Shown piece after piece: positions 26,060 to 35,161 of a stretch of 64,000 nucleotides of DNA. Position 1 is the stretch's first letter; each line of letters begins with the position of its first letter. The notes under the pieces are model-generated. The model was not told the origin of the DNA, made no database searches, and saw nothing but the letters and a program-made list of their open reading frames with translations. This stretch comes from an uncultured Eubacteriales bacterium (lineage in GTDB: Bacteria > Bacillota > Clostridia > Oscillospirales > CAG-382), in contig CAKSUT010000001.1 in assembly GCA_934502885.1 (NCBI GenBank), positions 62,001-126,000 of the forward strand. Reading direction: 5' to 3'. A program made the translations under genes and the position numbers.

Positions 26060-26196
26060 TGTATTCCACCTTTACGTTAATATTATGAAGCTCATGCCGC
26101 ATTCCCGGTCACGGATGGGTGAAATCCTCTTAAATCCGCATATCGGCAAACGGATTAAGGCATTGTTCCCGCAACTGAGTTATGGGTGCGCATTCA
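26060..26196 (-). promoter_or_regulatory. Structured leader of rpsO
   Basis: Between the promoter and rpsO lies a 140-base leader with a stem CTTAATCCG/CGGATTTAAG (26129-26159) and the G-rich segment GACCGGGAATGCGG. Ribosomal protein S15 often represses its own mRNA through such a leader. The structure is visible; the function is inferred. Confidence 0.45.
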
Positions 26197-26203
26197 CTTT
26201 GTT

Positions 26204-26232
26204 ATTCTATCACATAACGATGTGTTTGTAAA
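26204..26232 (-). promoter_or_regulatory. Sigma-A promoter of rpsO-pnp
   Basis: TTTACA (26227-26232), 17 bases and TAGAAT (26204-26209) on the minus strand. Confidence 0.7.
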
Positions 26233-26259
26233 GTGTTTTTTTGAAAATACAAAAAATGT

Positions 26260-27303
26260 TTACATTTGAGAGCTGTATAAATCACAGTACACCGCGTTGT
26301 GTATTTCCTCGCGCATTTTCATTATCTCTCCGTAGTCGTAGCCCTTAAAATCGGAGCGCATATTGAGAAAGCGTGTTGCGTTGGTGAGCACGACGGCGTA
26401 CAGTCCCTTATTGCGGTTCATGAACATTGACGTACCGGTGTGACCGCAGTGACCGAAGCTTCCGGGCTGAAAAAGCTTTCCGGTTTGGTGGTAGTTTTCG
26501 TCAACGATGAGCCAGCCGAGTCCCCACGGCTCGCCGACGCCGCCGGTACAGTCACGTTCCGCAAGGTCGAATATTTCTTTTGGGTAAAGCTTTCCGCTCT
26601 TTTGCATTACAGCCTGCACAAAAAGACAGAGGTCGTCGGGAGTGAAAAACTGAGCCCCGTTGCCGCCGATGCCTCTCAGACTGTATGCGTTTTCGTCGTC
26701 GACACGGTATTCGCCGGCGTCTCTGCGCTTATACGACACTGCGGCGTTCTTCTCGTCAACGGCGATGTTGAATCCGCTTCGTGTGTACCCGAGAGGTTCT
26801 TTTATATATTTATTGTAAGCTTCATCAAGCCGCATACCGTATATTTTTTCGGCGATATATCCGAGAAGAATATATGCGTTACAGGAATACATTTGCGACG
26901 TTCCGGGAACAAAGCCGAGAGGAAAGCCGAGTATGAAGTCAGTAACGGCATCTCTGCCTTTATCGGCAACGCTCATGGAAAATTCATGGCGGATTATTCC
27001 CGATGTATGCGTCATCATCTGTTTTACCGTTATTTTTCTTTTTTCCTCCGGTACATTATCGAAGAACATATCAAGCGTATCACTGAGAGTAAGCTTCCCA
27101 CTACCCATTGCTTTCAGCAGGAGCGTTGACGTGACAAGCACCTTCCCCATGCTTGCAATATCAAAATAAGTGTCGCCGTTCACGTTCTCCGAGAAGATTT
27201 TTGCCTCTTCGCCGTCCTTGCCGACGCAGACGGCATACGAATCGAACTCCTTGTTTCCCAGTTTTTCCCTCATCAGTTTTTCCGTTTGTTTGAGAGACAC
27301 CAT
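26260..27303 (-). CDS. Beta-lactamase-family serine hydrolase (class C/EstB-like)
   Basis: A 347-residue protein of the penicillin-binding/esterase beta-lactamase family without a signal peptide. The catalytic Ser-x-x-Lys is SMGK (residues 51-54). The usual Tyr-x-Asn is replaced by YSC, followed by Asn (residues 139-142). HTSGIIRHE and the late GHCGHTGTS fit the family. Such cytoplasmic members are usually esterases or peptidases, not resistance enzymes. The ATG at 27303 lies 9 bases from AAAGG. It has a strong promoter and is divergent from an AraC-type regulator, which may control it. Confidence 0.8.
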   Translation of the reverse strand: MVSLKQTEKLMREKLGNKEFDSYAVCVGKDGEEAKIFSENVNGDTYFDIASMGKVLVTSTLLLKAMGSGKLTLSDTLDMFFDNVPEEKRKITVKQMMTHTSGIIRHEFSMSVADKGRDAVTDFILGFPLGFVPGTSQMYSCNAYILLGYIAEKIYGMRLDEAYNKYIKEPLGYTRSGFNIAVDEKNAAVSYKRRDAGEYRVDDENAYSLRGIGGNGAQFFTPDDLCLFVQAVMQKSGKLYPKEIFDLAERDCTGGVGEPWGLGWLIVDENYHQTGKLFQPGSFGHCGHTGTSMFMNRNKGLYAVVLTNATRFLNMRSDFKGYDYGEIMKMREEIHNAVYCDLYSSQM

Positions 27304-27334
27304 GTTTCTCATCCTTTCATGAGTTTTTTCTTCA

Positions 27335-27363
27335 ATTATACAATGACATTGGCACAAAGTCAA
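27335..27363 (-). promoter_or_regulatory. Sigma-A promoter of the serine hydrolase, with palindrome
   Basis: TTGACT (27358-27363), 17 bases and TATAAT (27335-27340) on the minus strand. The perfect palindrome CAATGACATTG (27341-27351) lies in the spacer and would suit a repressor or regulator site. Confidence 0.7.
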
Positions 27364-27403
27364 TGCGAAATAACGGTTAACAGCACAAAACGGCTGTTTT
27401 CTC

Positions 27404-27432
27404 TTGACACACTGCCATAGTTATGATAGAAT
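27404..27432 (+). promoter_or_regulatory. Sigma-A promoter of the AraC-type regulator gene
   Basis: TTGACA (27404-27409), 17 bases and TAGAAT (27427-27432). The -10 overlaps an in-frame ATG at 27423, which rules out that codon as the start. Confidence 0.75.
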
Positions 27433-27467
27433 ATTTGCGTAAATTATCCCGCAGGGAGGAAAAGAAT

Positions 27468-28265
27468 ATGATGTCGGCTTTCGGAGAATATGACTGGGGT
27501 TCGATAAGGTTGCTCGACGTATTCAGGGTAAAATGTCACGAAGCAGGCACTGTATTGAACGCTTTCGGACGCACCGATATATACCAATTCGGAGTAAAGT
27601 TTTCGGGAAAAACAGAGGTTGTCTACAACGGAAAAACGATAGATTACCGTGCCGGAAGCGTCCTGTATCTGCCTAAGGAAAAAAGCGGCGGCATTCCGTA
27701 CAACAAAACCTTCCTCAAGGACGGCGAGACAATCTGCATCTTCTTCGACTCCGAAAAGCCTCTGCCGAGCATTCCGTTTATCGTACAAAACGGCTGTAAG
27801 TACACAGACGCCGTAATTTCACGTTTGGAAAAAGCGTTCAACGAAATAAAGGGCAGTAAATTCAAGTGTGCAAGCCTGTTTTATGAGTTTCTGTACGAGC
27901 TTGAGAGAGCCGACGCCGATAATACTCCTTCATCGGACTCATTTCTCGAGGACGTTTACGGTTACATTGACAGGCATATCTGTGACGAATACATCGACCG
28001 TGAGGCAATGGCTTCGGAGTTTGGGTTGAGTGCCGAGCATTTTCGTCACAAGTTTAAAAGTCTATGCGGCTTATCTTTACAGGAATACTGCAACCGTGTC
28101 AAGATAAGTAAAATTAAAGAATTACTGCGTGAAAGCGATGTTTCGGTTTCCGAGGCGGCACGCATGACAGGCTTTTCCGGAGTAAATTATTTCTCTCGTT
28201 TCTTTAAAAAGCACACCGGCATATCGCCCGGAGAATACCGCCGTATGGTTTCTCATATACAGTGA
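27468..28265 (+). CDS. AraC-family transcriptional regulator
   Basis: A 265-residue protein with an N-terminal cupin-like sensing domain (KTIDYRAGSVLYLPKEK) and a C-terminal double helix-turn-helix (DREAMASEFGLSAEHFRHKF and EAARMTGFSGVNYFSRFFKK, ending GISPGEYRR). The ATG at 27468 follows GGGAGG; the promoter -10 lies upstream of it. It is divergent from the serine hydrolase and upstream of an acyltransferase, and could regulate either. The ligand, possibly a sugar, is unknown. The DNA-binding domain is certain. Confidence 0.9.
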   Translation: MMSAFGEYDWGSIRLLDVFRVKCHEAGTVLNAFGRTDIYQFGVKFSGKTEVVYNGKTIDYRAGSVLYLPKEKSGGIPYNKTFLKDGETICIFFDSEKPLPSIPFIVQNGCKYTDAVISRLEKAFNEIKGSKFKCASLFYEFLYELERADADNTPSSDSFLEDVYGYIDRHICDEYIDREAMASEFGLSAEHFRHKFKSLCGLSLQEYCNRVKISKIKELLRESDVSVSEAARMTGFSGVNYFSRFFKKHTGISPGEYRRMVSHIQ

Positions 28266-28370
28266 CAGTGCGCGCAAAGTTTTCCGAAAATTAACACGCA
28301 GTCGTTACGGAATTCTTTGTTGCGTGGTAAAATGTGACGGTGAATTGCGGCGACAAAAGGAGGAGGCACT

Positions 28371-29477
28371 GTGGACGGCAAATCAAACTCCATCGGTGAG
28401 AGAAAGCGAATAACCGAAATATCTTTCTTAAACATACTGCTCTGTATCCTTGTGGTATTTATTCACGTTTCGTCTGAGCCGGTGTCGTCGCTTGACAAAG
28501 CTAATCTTTCGTGGGCACTTTGCTTTATTCCGTGGCGTCTGTCGGCGTTTGCGGTACAGGGTTTTCTCCTTTTATCGGGAGTCAAGCTTTTCCTCGGTTC
28601 GCGGGGTAAAATTTTAACACCCTACCCTGCTTTTATCGCAAAGCGTTTTCGCACGGTGTTTCTCCCTTATACGGCATGGGTAGTCGTTTACTACATATAC
28701 TTTTTGCGTCTCGGGTATTTTGAGTTTTCGCTTATTGACCTTGCGTCGTACATAGTGAAGGGCGACCTTGTGGGTCACTTCTACTTCGTCATTGCGATAA
28801 TGCAGTTTTATATGCTCATGCCCTTATGGCGGCGCATTGTGAACCGTTATTCCGCAGTTTCCGCTCTTTCGGCGGCGCTTTTGGTAACTGTGGTTTGCGG
28901 TCAGTATCTGCCGCAGATTATCGGCGTTTTTGCAAAAGATTTTTACTTTGCTTGCAACGATCGTGCGTTCACGACGTATATATTTTACTTTCTCTGCGGT
29001 TGTTACATCGGAAGCAATTACGAATCTTTTACAGATAATCTCACCTCACGAAAGCTTGCCGTAACTGTTTTGTTTGCGGTGACGGCGGTTCTTGACGGCA
29101 TATTCTCTCTGAAGGTATGGCGAGGTGAGATAACCGCACCGTTTCTCGAGACGGTACATATTGCGTACATCATCTCGGCTATAATGTTTTTCCTCATGCT
29201 GTCGGCGGCGCTCTTTTCAAAGAAAGAGCGTTTACCGAAGCTGCTTGCGAAAATCGACCGTGTCAGCTATGCGGTATATCTTGCACATCCGTTATTTATA
29301 TTCTGGGTAAACGCCGTCTTTCTCGAAAGGTTCGGGTCACTCAAGGTGCGGTATGCTCTGCGGATTTTACTGACATACACGGCAGTCTTCGGACTTTGCC
29401 TTGCATGGGGAGAAATAAAGACTTCAATCAAAAAGGTAATTTTGCGCCGCAGGAAAGGCGGCATTGACGAAAGGTGA
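28371..29477 (+). CDS. Membrane acyltransferase, acyltransferase-3 family
   Basis: A 368-residue integral membrane protein with about ten hydrophobic segments. The N-terminal part (ISFLNILLCILVVFIHVSS) has the conserved His of the acyltransferase-3 family, and GFLLLSGVKLF follows. Members transfer acetyl or other acyl groups to surface polysaccharides, peptidoglycan or lipids. The start is GTG behind AAGGAGGAGG. The stop overlaps the ribosome-binding region of the next small gene, so the two are coupled. The acceptor cannot be read from sequence. Confidence 0.85.
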   Translation: MDGKSNSIGERKRITEISFLNILLCILVVFIHVSSEPVSSLDKANLSWALCFIPWRLSAFAVQGFLLLSGVKLFLGSRGKILTPYPAFIAKRFRTVFLPYTAWVVVYYIYFLRLGYFEFSLIDLASYIVKGDLVGHFYFVIAIMQFYMLMPLWRRIVNRYSAVSALSAALLVTVVCGQYLPQIIGVFAKDFYFACNDRAFTTYIFYFLCGCYIGSNYESFTDNLTSRKLAVTVLFAVTAVLDGIFSLKVWRGEITAPFLETVHIAYIISAIMFFLMLSAALFSKKERLPKLLAKIDRVSYAVYLAHPLFIFWVNAVFLERFGSLKVRYALRILLTYTAVFGLCLAWGEIKTSIKKVILRRRKGGIDER

Positions 29478-29482
29478 CAAAT

Positions 29483-29860
29483 ATGCGAAAGACCTCAAAC
29501 GGAAAGAATTTCAGCAAAAAAATACTCTCGCTCTTAATCGAAAAAGCGAAAGGTGAGCGGACGCTCAAGCAGTTCGCGGACGACTGCGGCATCAGCTATT
29601 TACAGATGAGAAAGCTCTGCGGCGGACTTCAGGAAAACCCTCCGGGCAAGAAGCTTATTGCAAAGCTTGCGTCGGCGTCCGACTGCGGAATAACCGAGGA
29701 GGATTACAATTTCATCTGCCGCCGTGAATCGGATCTCTCAGAGGCGGACAAGCTCGGTGCGGAGGAGCGTGCGCTTCTTGCAAGGTACCGCTCACTCGGC
29801 TCACGCCAGAAGAAAACGGCGGAGGATTTCATCGCTTTTCTTGAGAGCTATAATGGGTGA
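29483..29860 (+). CDS. Small helix-turn-helix-like protein of unknown function
   Basis: A 125-residue basic protein. Residues 20-50 (LKQFADDCGISYLQMRKLCGG) look like an XRE-type helix-turn-helix. A second helical part ends with ALLARYRSLGSRQKKTAEDFI, a pattern often seen after such domains in phage-like regulators. The ATG at 29483 lies 8 bases from GAAAGG, overlapping the stop of the acyltransferase. No phage genes are nearby. I recognise no named family; a DNA-binding regulator is the best guess. Confidence 0.6.
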   Translation: MRKTSNGKNFSKKILSLLIEKAKGERTLKQFADDCGISYLQMRKLCGGLQENPPGKKLIAKLASASDCGITEEDYNFICRRESDLSEADKLGAEERALLARYRSLGSRQKKTAEDFIAFLESYNG

Positions 29861-29890
29861 CGCAGAGCATTTCCCCTACAAAAAAGAATT

Positions 29891-29925
29891 GAGCAGATCG
29901 TTTTTCGTCGGTCTGCTCGTTTTTG
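29891..29925. terminator. Bidirectional terminator
   Basis: GAGCAGATCG pairs with CGGTCTGCTC (one G-U), followed by GTTTTTG on the plus strand and AATTCTTTTTT on the minus strand, so it can end both converging genes. Confidence 0.8.
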
Positions 29926-30373
29926 TTACCATTCCTTTATGTAATCGCTGTCCAGGTCATGCGCCATCTGTTCATCGGACGGAGCATCGTCGTAATGAAA
30001 CATTATTTTTTTCAGAGGAATGAATTTCAGTTCCTCTCCCGGAACCTTCGATACCCATGTGTCCACATCGGCAAGATATCCGTTTATACAGGTTTCGGTT
30101 TCGATATAAATATACTTATGCCATTCGTCGTAAAGAAACGTTCGGGAATAAGAATCGCTGTATATGCCGAGTATACCCATGCAACTGTTATATGTGTATT
30201 CACACTCGTATCTCGAGCCGTAGTAACGGAACGGAGAAAAGCTGAACTCACGGACAATTACCTTACCGTCGTTCATCAATGTCTAACGCTCCAACCGGAG
30301 AAACGAAGCTCATTGTGCCGACCGCCATAATCATGCACAGCAAAAACGCCAACGCTCTTTTTAACTTTTTCAT
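29926..30373 (-). pseudogene. Frameshifted exported protein
   Basis: Starting at ATG 30373, behind AAGGAG, 36 codons encode a clear signal peptide (MKKLKRALAFLLCMIMAVG... SPVGA) and stop at 30263. The rest continues in another frame: from 30279 a 117-residue part (NDGKVIVREFSFSPFRYYG...) runs to 29926 and has no proper start of its own, only TTG two codons after a stop. A single extra base near 30280 would explain both. Joined, they make an exported protein of about 150 residues that I do not recognise. A sequencing or assembly error remains possible. The 220 bases upstream are AT-rich and show no gene. Confidence 0.65.
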
Positions 30374-30592
30374 AAGTCATTCACTCCTTAAAATATTACA
30401 TTTTTGTCCACTCGGCGCCTCGACGCATAACGCTTATCCCCCCTGTTTTTGCAAATTGCGCTTTGTGAACTTTCAAGTATAATATATCACACAATTATCT
30501 TTCAAATAATAATTATTTATTTCTAAGTGATGAATGAGAAGTGCTGATTCTTACAAAATAACGGTTAATTCTGCATTTGTGCGCAAAAGCGC

Positions 30593-30631
30593 AAAAAAAC
30601 CGCCCCCAAAGCGTCAACTGCGATGGGGACG
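30593..30631 (-). terminator. Terminator of the 1414-residue SLH protein
   Basis: CGTCCCC pairs with GGGGGCG (one T-G) around a 17-base loop, followed by seven T on the minus strand, 51 bases after the stop. Confidence 0.75.
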
Positions 30632-30682
30632 ATTTACGTTTATCGGGATATTGTGAGCTTTACGGAATACACTCTGCCGTTG

Positions 30683-33600
30683 TTACTTTTGGAGGAAGTA
30701 GAGTCCCGGTCCGTACTCCGTGAAGACGGAATAGAGTACGCTTCCTGCGGCGGAGTCGTATTTGTATGCCGTTGTCGGGAGCTGTCCCAAACGACCGAGC
30801 ATTGCGCCCTCGTACTGCAGATATGTGTTGCCGCTGAGCTTGGGAAGCCAGCCGAGCGAGCCTGCGCCTATGTGGAGAAGGTCGCCGTAGGAGCGGTCGA
30901 AGATGTTGTTTCTGATGTAGAAGTCGGTCGCCATGTTCTCGCTGTCCCAACCCTTGATATGCGCGGCGTTTGTGGGATTGGTGCGTCCGAAGGCGTAGCC
31001 GGCATTTCGGAGAATGTTGTTCTCGTAAACGATATTCTGAAGAAGTCTTGTTGACTGGTTGGAGGAACCGCCCATGAAGTACTCGATATTATAACAGCAG
31101 TTCTCGATAATATTGTCGGCGAAGAGCACGTTTTTCTCGGTTGCCGCACCGCCTTCACCCTTGAACTGATGCGTGATACCTGCGTCAAAGCACTTGTAAA
31201 CATAGCAGTTCTTTATGGTGTAGTTGTCGCAGCTTCCGTATATCTCGACACCGTTGCCGTATCTTCCTGGTTCGTACATCGATGTGCCGGCAATCTTCTT
31301 TACGCCCTCAAGACCGCCGCCTATCCAGCCGATCTCGCAGTTCTCGACGGTGAGGTTATTTACCGAACCTGCACCGATACCGTGAAGTGCGCCGTAAACC
31401 ACCTTGAGATTATTAACCGTGACATCATAGTTTGCCGTAATAACGTGACCGCCGCCGGTTATGAACTCGATAGACTCGAATATCTTGCCGGGGTTGCCCT
31501 CGTCGCATCTGAAGTAGACGTCGCCCTTTTCCTTGCGAACCTCTGTGGACTTGATGTCGCTGAATACGTGCATATCGGGAAGATCCTTCGCAACGTCAAA
31601 GGCAGAGTCGCCGTTCTTTGTGTTGAAATATGTGAGGGTTTCCGAATTGTAGTATTTCGTGGTTTTCTCAACCAATATATCGCCCTTGCCGTCGCCTCTG
31701 TTTACGACGAGTCCGCCGATATCATAGGTTGTGTCGGCATACTTCCATACACCGGTCGAACCCTCGACAAGAGTCCACTTGCTCTCGTTCGCGCCGTTTG
31801 ACTCCGACGCCGAGATTACGGGCTTTGCGCCTTCACCGTATGCGGAGTAGGTTATGCCCTGTGCGGCAACAATCTTTCCTCTGAAGGTATCGCCTCGTCT
31901 GAAGAATATGCCGTCGCCTCTTGTGAGCTTCGCCGAATTTACCTTTGCAAGGGTTTTCCATGCCTTTTCGGGAGATTTTCCGTCGTTGTCGTCGCTTCCG
32001 TCGGCACTTACATAGTACTTCGTGCCGGTTACTTCAACCTTTGTTTCGGTCGAACGGATTGCGCTTATTCTCTCTTCGGAGAGTTTATCTATCTCCGCAA
32101 GCTTTGCCTTTGCGCCGGCGTAGTCAACCGGCACGCTCGGCGTTGCCATATAGAACCATTCCTCGCCCTTTTCGCTCTGTCTGTATGTGCCGTGAGGAAC
32201 GGAGGCTTCGGTTATGTCAACGTACGCCCAGAAATCGGAGGGTACGTCACTGTAAAGAAGTGCGGAATCGAACCGTGCGATGTAATCGTTCTTGTAAAGA
32301 TTTTTGCCGTATGCGTTGTTTATCATCTTGACAACCTGCGCACGGGTTATGGTTCTGTCGGGGAGGAAAGTGCCGTCGGCATAACCGCTGACAATACCTG
32401 CGGAGGCTGCCGCCATTATCGCCGCATATCTCGGGTGAGCTTCGGTCACGTCGGTAAAGGTGACGCTCTTGCCCTCGGTCGCTTCGATAAGTCCGATATT
32501 GTATACAAGCTCCGCAAACTCGGCTCTCGTTATGGGCTTATTCGGCTCAAATAAGCCGCTGTAGCTCTTGAGGTAACCCTTGTTTTCAAGGTATGCAACG
32601 TTATCGCAGTACCAATCGCCTTTCTTTACGTCGCCGAACTTCGACTCGTACGCGCCCTTAATGCTTGCTTCGCTTGTGAGAAGTCTCGTTACGACGGTGC
32701 AAGCCTGAGCACGGGTCATTGTGTAGTTGGGACGGAAGGTACCGTCAGAGTATCCGCTTATGAATGCGGAGTGTGCATGGAGTGCCTCGGGCTTCTCCTT
32801 GAAGAAGATTATCTTGCTGAGGTAAAAGGCGTCGCCCTCGTCAAGCTCGCTTATCTTGCCCTCCTGGAACGGGAGTACGTGGAGCTGTCTGAGTATCGGC
32901 TTCTCTTCGTTTACATCTGCAGCATATTCGGAGAAATCGAACACCGCAAGATCCCATTTGCCGTAGACAAGTGCATTTGTACTCATAGCCATCGTGGTTT
33001 TTGTAAAGCATCCGAGAGGTCTCAAGACAACATGAAGATCGTCATGCTCCTTTGCGGTATCGAACTTGTAGAGGACAGCGGCGTACTTGTACTCACGCAT
33101 ATCGACCTCTGCCTTGGCGTACTCCCAGCCGTCGAAGCCGAAGTACTTAAGCTCTGTTTTGGGGTTGGGCTTTGCCATAACGGCGTAGATGCCGTCTACG
33201 GTCGCCTTGGTGTCAAATGCGAGTGTAGCGTCGGGAACCTTTGAGCCGTCTATGACGCCGCCGCAATACGTGCGGTAATCGAGAACCTTGACGTCGTCCG
33301 ATTCTCTCTTTGCGTTCCACATTGCGATATAAACGGTATCAACGGTGTCGGCTGTTGCTTTCTCGCCGGGCATATGAATTTCCTTAGTGTTTGAAGCGGA
33401 CATCCAGCCGGAGAACTCCGCGTCGCCCATGGTGTAGGTACACTCGGGGAAAGTATACTCATCTCCTGCATTGAGTGTAAGCTTTTCGGGAGCAGTACCG
33501 CCTGTTGCGCCGCCGCCGGCAAACTCAACGGTATATTTTCTGCCGGGGTTGGGGTCGGCGGAGGTAAAGGTTACGCTCTCGATATACATGACGTCCTTTT

Positions 33601-34927
33601 CCGAAAGGTCAGCCGCCGGAACCGAACCATAGGGGAAAAAGTGCGCCTGACCGAGTGTTTTTTCGCCCGACTTGAGCTTTGATTTCATTGCGGTCTGCGA
33701 AATATTGAAGGTGGCGGTCGCCCATTTGTCTGAAACTATCGATTCATTTGACTCAACGGTTACTGAGCCTGTAAGCGTTCTTCCCATGAGTACGAATTTC
33801 ATCTTCGAGTCAACGGGATTTTCGGAGGCTTCGTACTTATAGCTTACGGTGATAAACTTGTGCTTTGTGAGGTCAATGCCGCGTCCGGCAAGATCCCACG
33901 AGTCGAGAGCGACCGAATTGCTTGCGTCTGCACCCTCCGGCTTAGGAGTGATGCGTACAGCCTTTTTGCCGTCGCTGTCAACGCCCTTGTCGGCAGTGCA
34001 GGTATCCTTGCTGTTCACTATGGCATTGAGAATTCCGGAATACGCAAGTGTAACGCTTTCTGCGGCTTCGGAGGGAGTCTGAGACTCTTCTTTTATGTCC
34101 CACGCCGCAAGATACTTGACATTTGCCGCACCCGAGGTTGCGGTTTCGCCGGGCTTATATATCTTCGTCGAGGTCGCTGACGACTTCCATCCGAGGAAAG
34201 CTATGTCGCCTCTTGTGTATGTACATTCCGGGAAAGTAAACTCACTTCCGGGGTAAAGCGAAAACGACATGGGAGCAGTACCGCCGGTTGCGCCGTTTCC
34301 GTCAAACTCTACGGTATACTCTCTGTTGGGTTCGGGGTCTGTTGCGGTGAACGTGATATTTCCGATATATATAACGTCGTTTGCCGAAAGTTCCTTCGCC
34401 GCTACGGTTCCGAAAGGATAAAAGTGACACTGATAGAGGCTTGTTTCTCCGTCCTTGAGTTTTGCGGTTATCTGATCCTGAGGAATGTTGAAAGAAGCGA
34501 TATTCCATGCACCGGCGGATATTTTCTCATTAGACTCTATCGTTATCGAGCCTGTGAGAGTTCTTCCCATAAGCACAAGTCTCATTGAGGAATCGACCTG
34601 GTTCTCTGCCTCATATTTATACTCAATTGTAATAAACTTATGCTTTGTGAGGTCGATACCTCTTTTACCGAGATCCCATGAGTCGAGTGCAACCGCACTG
34701 CCCGCTTTCTCGCCGCTCGGATTGGGAACTATCTTTATGGTTCTCTTTCCGTCTACGTTTACGCCCTGCTCATAGGTTGCGTTGTCCTTGTGGTCAACCG
34801 TGGCGTTGACAACGTTGGAATATGCGTGAGTTACGGCAGCCGCATCCTCGGCGGACGCAGTGTAGGAAAACACTCCGATCGTCATAACAGCGAACAAAAC
34901 GGCTGACAGAATCCTTTTGATTTTCAT
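30683..34927 (-). CDS. Giant exported protein: duplicated beta modules, central SLH repeats, C-terminal parallel beta-helix
   Basis: A 1414-residue surface protein. The signal peptide (MKIKRILSAVLFAVMTIGVF) is followed by two near-identical 260-residue modules (35-277 and 295-537). Each combines a CBM-like beta-sandwich (LDSWDL, RGIDLTKHKFIT, MGRTLTGS) and an InlB/Listeria-Bacteroides-type beta repeat (GATGGTAP, TFPECTYT). A third, diverged module ends near 710. Three SLH repeats span about 718-880 (FISGYSDGTFRPNYTMTRA, GDWYCDNVAYLENKGY, GIVSGYADGTFLPDRTITRA). A right-handed beta-helix follows from about 970 (YYVSADGSDDNDG, TLAKVNSAKLTRGDGIFFRRG), resembling polysaccharide lyases and glycan-binding passenger proteins. 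It probably binds and perhaps cleaves glycans at the cell wall; catalytic residues are not identified. Confidence 0.8.
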   Translation of the reverse strand: MKIKRILSAVLFAVMTIGVFSYTASAEDAAAVTHAYSNVVNATVDHKDNATYEQGVNVDGKRTIKIVPNPSGEKAGSAVALDSWDLGKRGIDLTKHKFITIEYKYEAENQVDSSMRLVLMGRTLTGSITIESNEKISAGAWNIASFNIPQDQITAKLKDGETSLYQCHFYPFGTVAAKELSANDVIYIGNITFTATDPEPNREYTVEFDGNGATGGTAPMSFSLYPGSEFTFPECTYTRGDIAFLGWKSSATSTKIYKPGETATSGAANVKYLAAWDIKEESQTPSEAAESVTLAYSGILNAIVNSKDTCTADKGVDSDGKKAVRITPKPEGADASNSVALDSWDLAGRGIDLTKHKFITVSYKYEASENPVDSKMKFVLMGRTLTGSVTVESNESIVSDKWATATFNISQTAMKSKLKSGEKTLGQAHFFPYGSVPAADLSEKDVMYIESVTFTSADPNPGRKYTVEFAGGGATGGTAPEKLTLNAGDEYTFPECTYTMGDAEFSGWMSASNTKEIHMPGEKATADTVDTVYIAMWNAKRESDDVKVLDYRTYCGGVIDGSKVPDATLAFDTKATVDGIYAVMAKPNPKTELKYFGFDGWEYAKAEVDMREYKYAAVLYKFDTAKEHDDLHVVLRPLGCFTKTTMAMSTNALVYGKWDLAVFDFSEYAADVNEEKPILRQLHVLPFQEGKISELDEGDAFYLSKIIFFKEKPEALHAHSAFISGYSDGTFRPNYTMTRAQACTVVTRLLTSEASIKGAYESKFGDVKKGDWYCDNVAYLENKGYLKSYSGLFEPNKPITRAEFAELVYNIGLIEATEGKSVTFTDVTEAHPRYAAIMAAASAGIVSGYADGTFLPDRTITRAQVVKMINNAYGKNLYKNDYIARFDSALLYSDVPSDFWAYVDITEASVPHGTYRQSEKGEEWFYMATPSVPVDYAGAKAKLAEIDKLSEERISAIRSTETKVEVTGTKYYVSADGSDDNDGKSPEKAWKTLAKVNSAKLTRGDGIFFRRGDTFRGKIVAAQGITYSAYGEGAKPVISASESNGANESKWTLVEGSTGVWKYADTTYDIGGLVVNRGDGKGDILVEKTTKYYNSETLTYFNTKNGDSAFDVAKDLPDMHVFSDIKSTEVRKEKGDVYFRCDEGNPGKIFESIEFITGGGHVITANYDVTVNNLKVVYGALHGIGAGSVNNLTVENCEIGWIGGGLEGVKKIAGTSMYEPGRYGNGVEIYGSCDNYTIKNCYVYKCFDAGITHQFKGEGGAATEKNVLFADNIIENCCYNIEYFMGGSSNQSTRLLQNIVYENNILRNAGYAFGRTNPTNAAHIKGWDSENMATDFYIRNNIFDRSYGDLLHIGAGSLGWLPKLSGNTYLQYEGAMLGRLGQLPTTAYKYDSAAGSVLYSVFTEYGPGLYFLQK
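33317..34825 (-). repeat. Tandem 780-base coding repeat
   Basis: Two consecutive copies of a 260-codon module inside the giant SLH gene. Shared blocks recur at a period of exactly 260 residues (for example LDSWDL at 81 and 341, RGIDLTKHKFIT at 89 and 349). It marks an internal duplication within the gene. Confidence 0.8.
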
Positions 34928-35100
34928 GCAAGCTTTTCCTTTCTTCTTGTCATATTTTACATAACAGGTCCGCATTTACCTCTCATGTTTATTTGATTAT
35001 AACATAAACGGCAACTTATTAGAATGGAAAAATGTAACTTTATAATGTCAAATTGTAACATCAAACGATATTTACGGACAATACCGCGTGTTTCTCTCCG

Positions 35101-35129
35101 AACAACGAAAGCACTTCGGGCATATTATG
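35101..35129 (+). promoter_or_regulatory. Candidate mother-cell (sigma-K/E-type) promoter of sleL
   Basis: AACA (35101-35104), 16 bases and CATATTATG (35121-35129), 33 bases before the start codon. The layout equals the element before dpaA (CACA, 16 bases, CATACAATG) and resembles the sigma-K form AC...CATAnnnTA. Confidence 0.5.
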
Positions 35130-35161
35130 GAAGGAAACGACCGAAGAAAAGGAGCTTTCAA

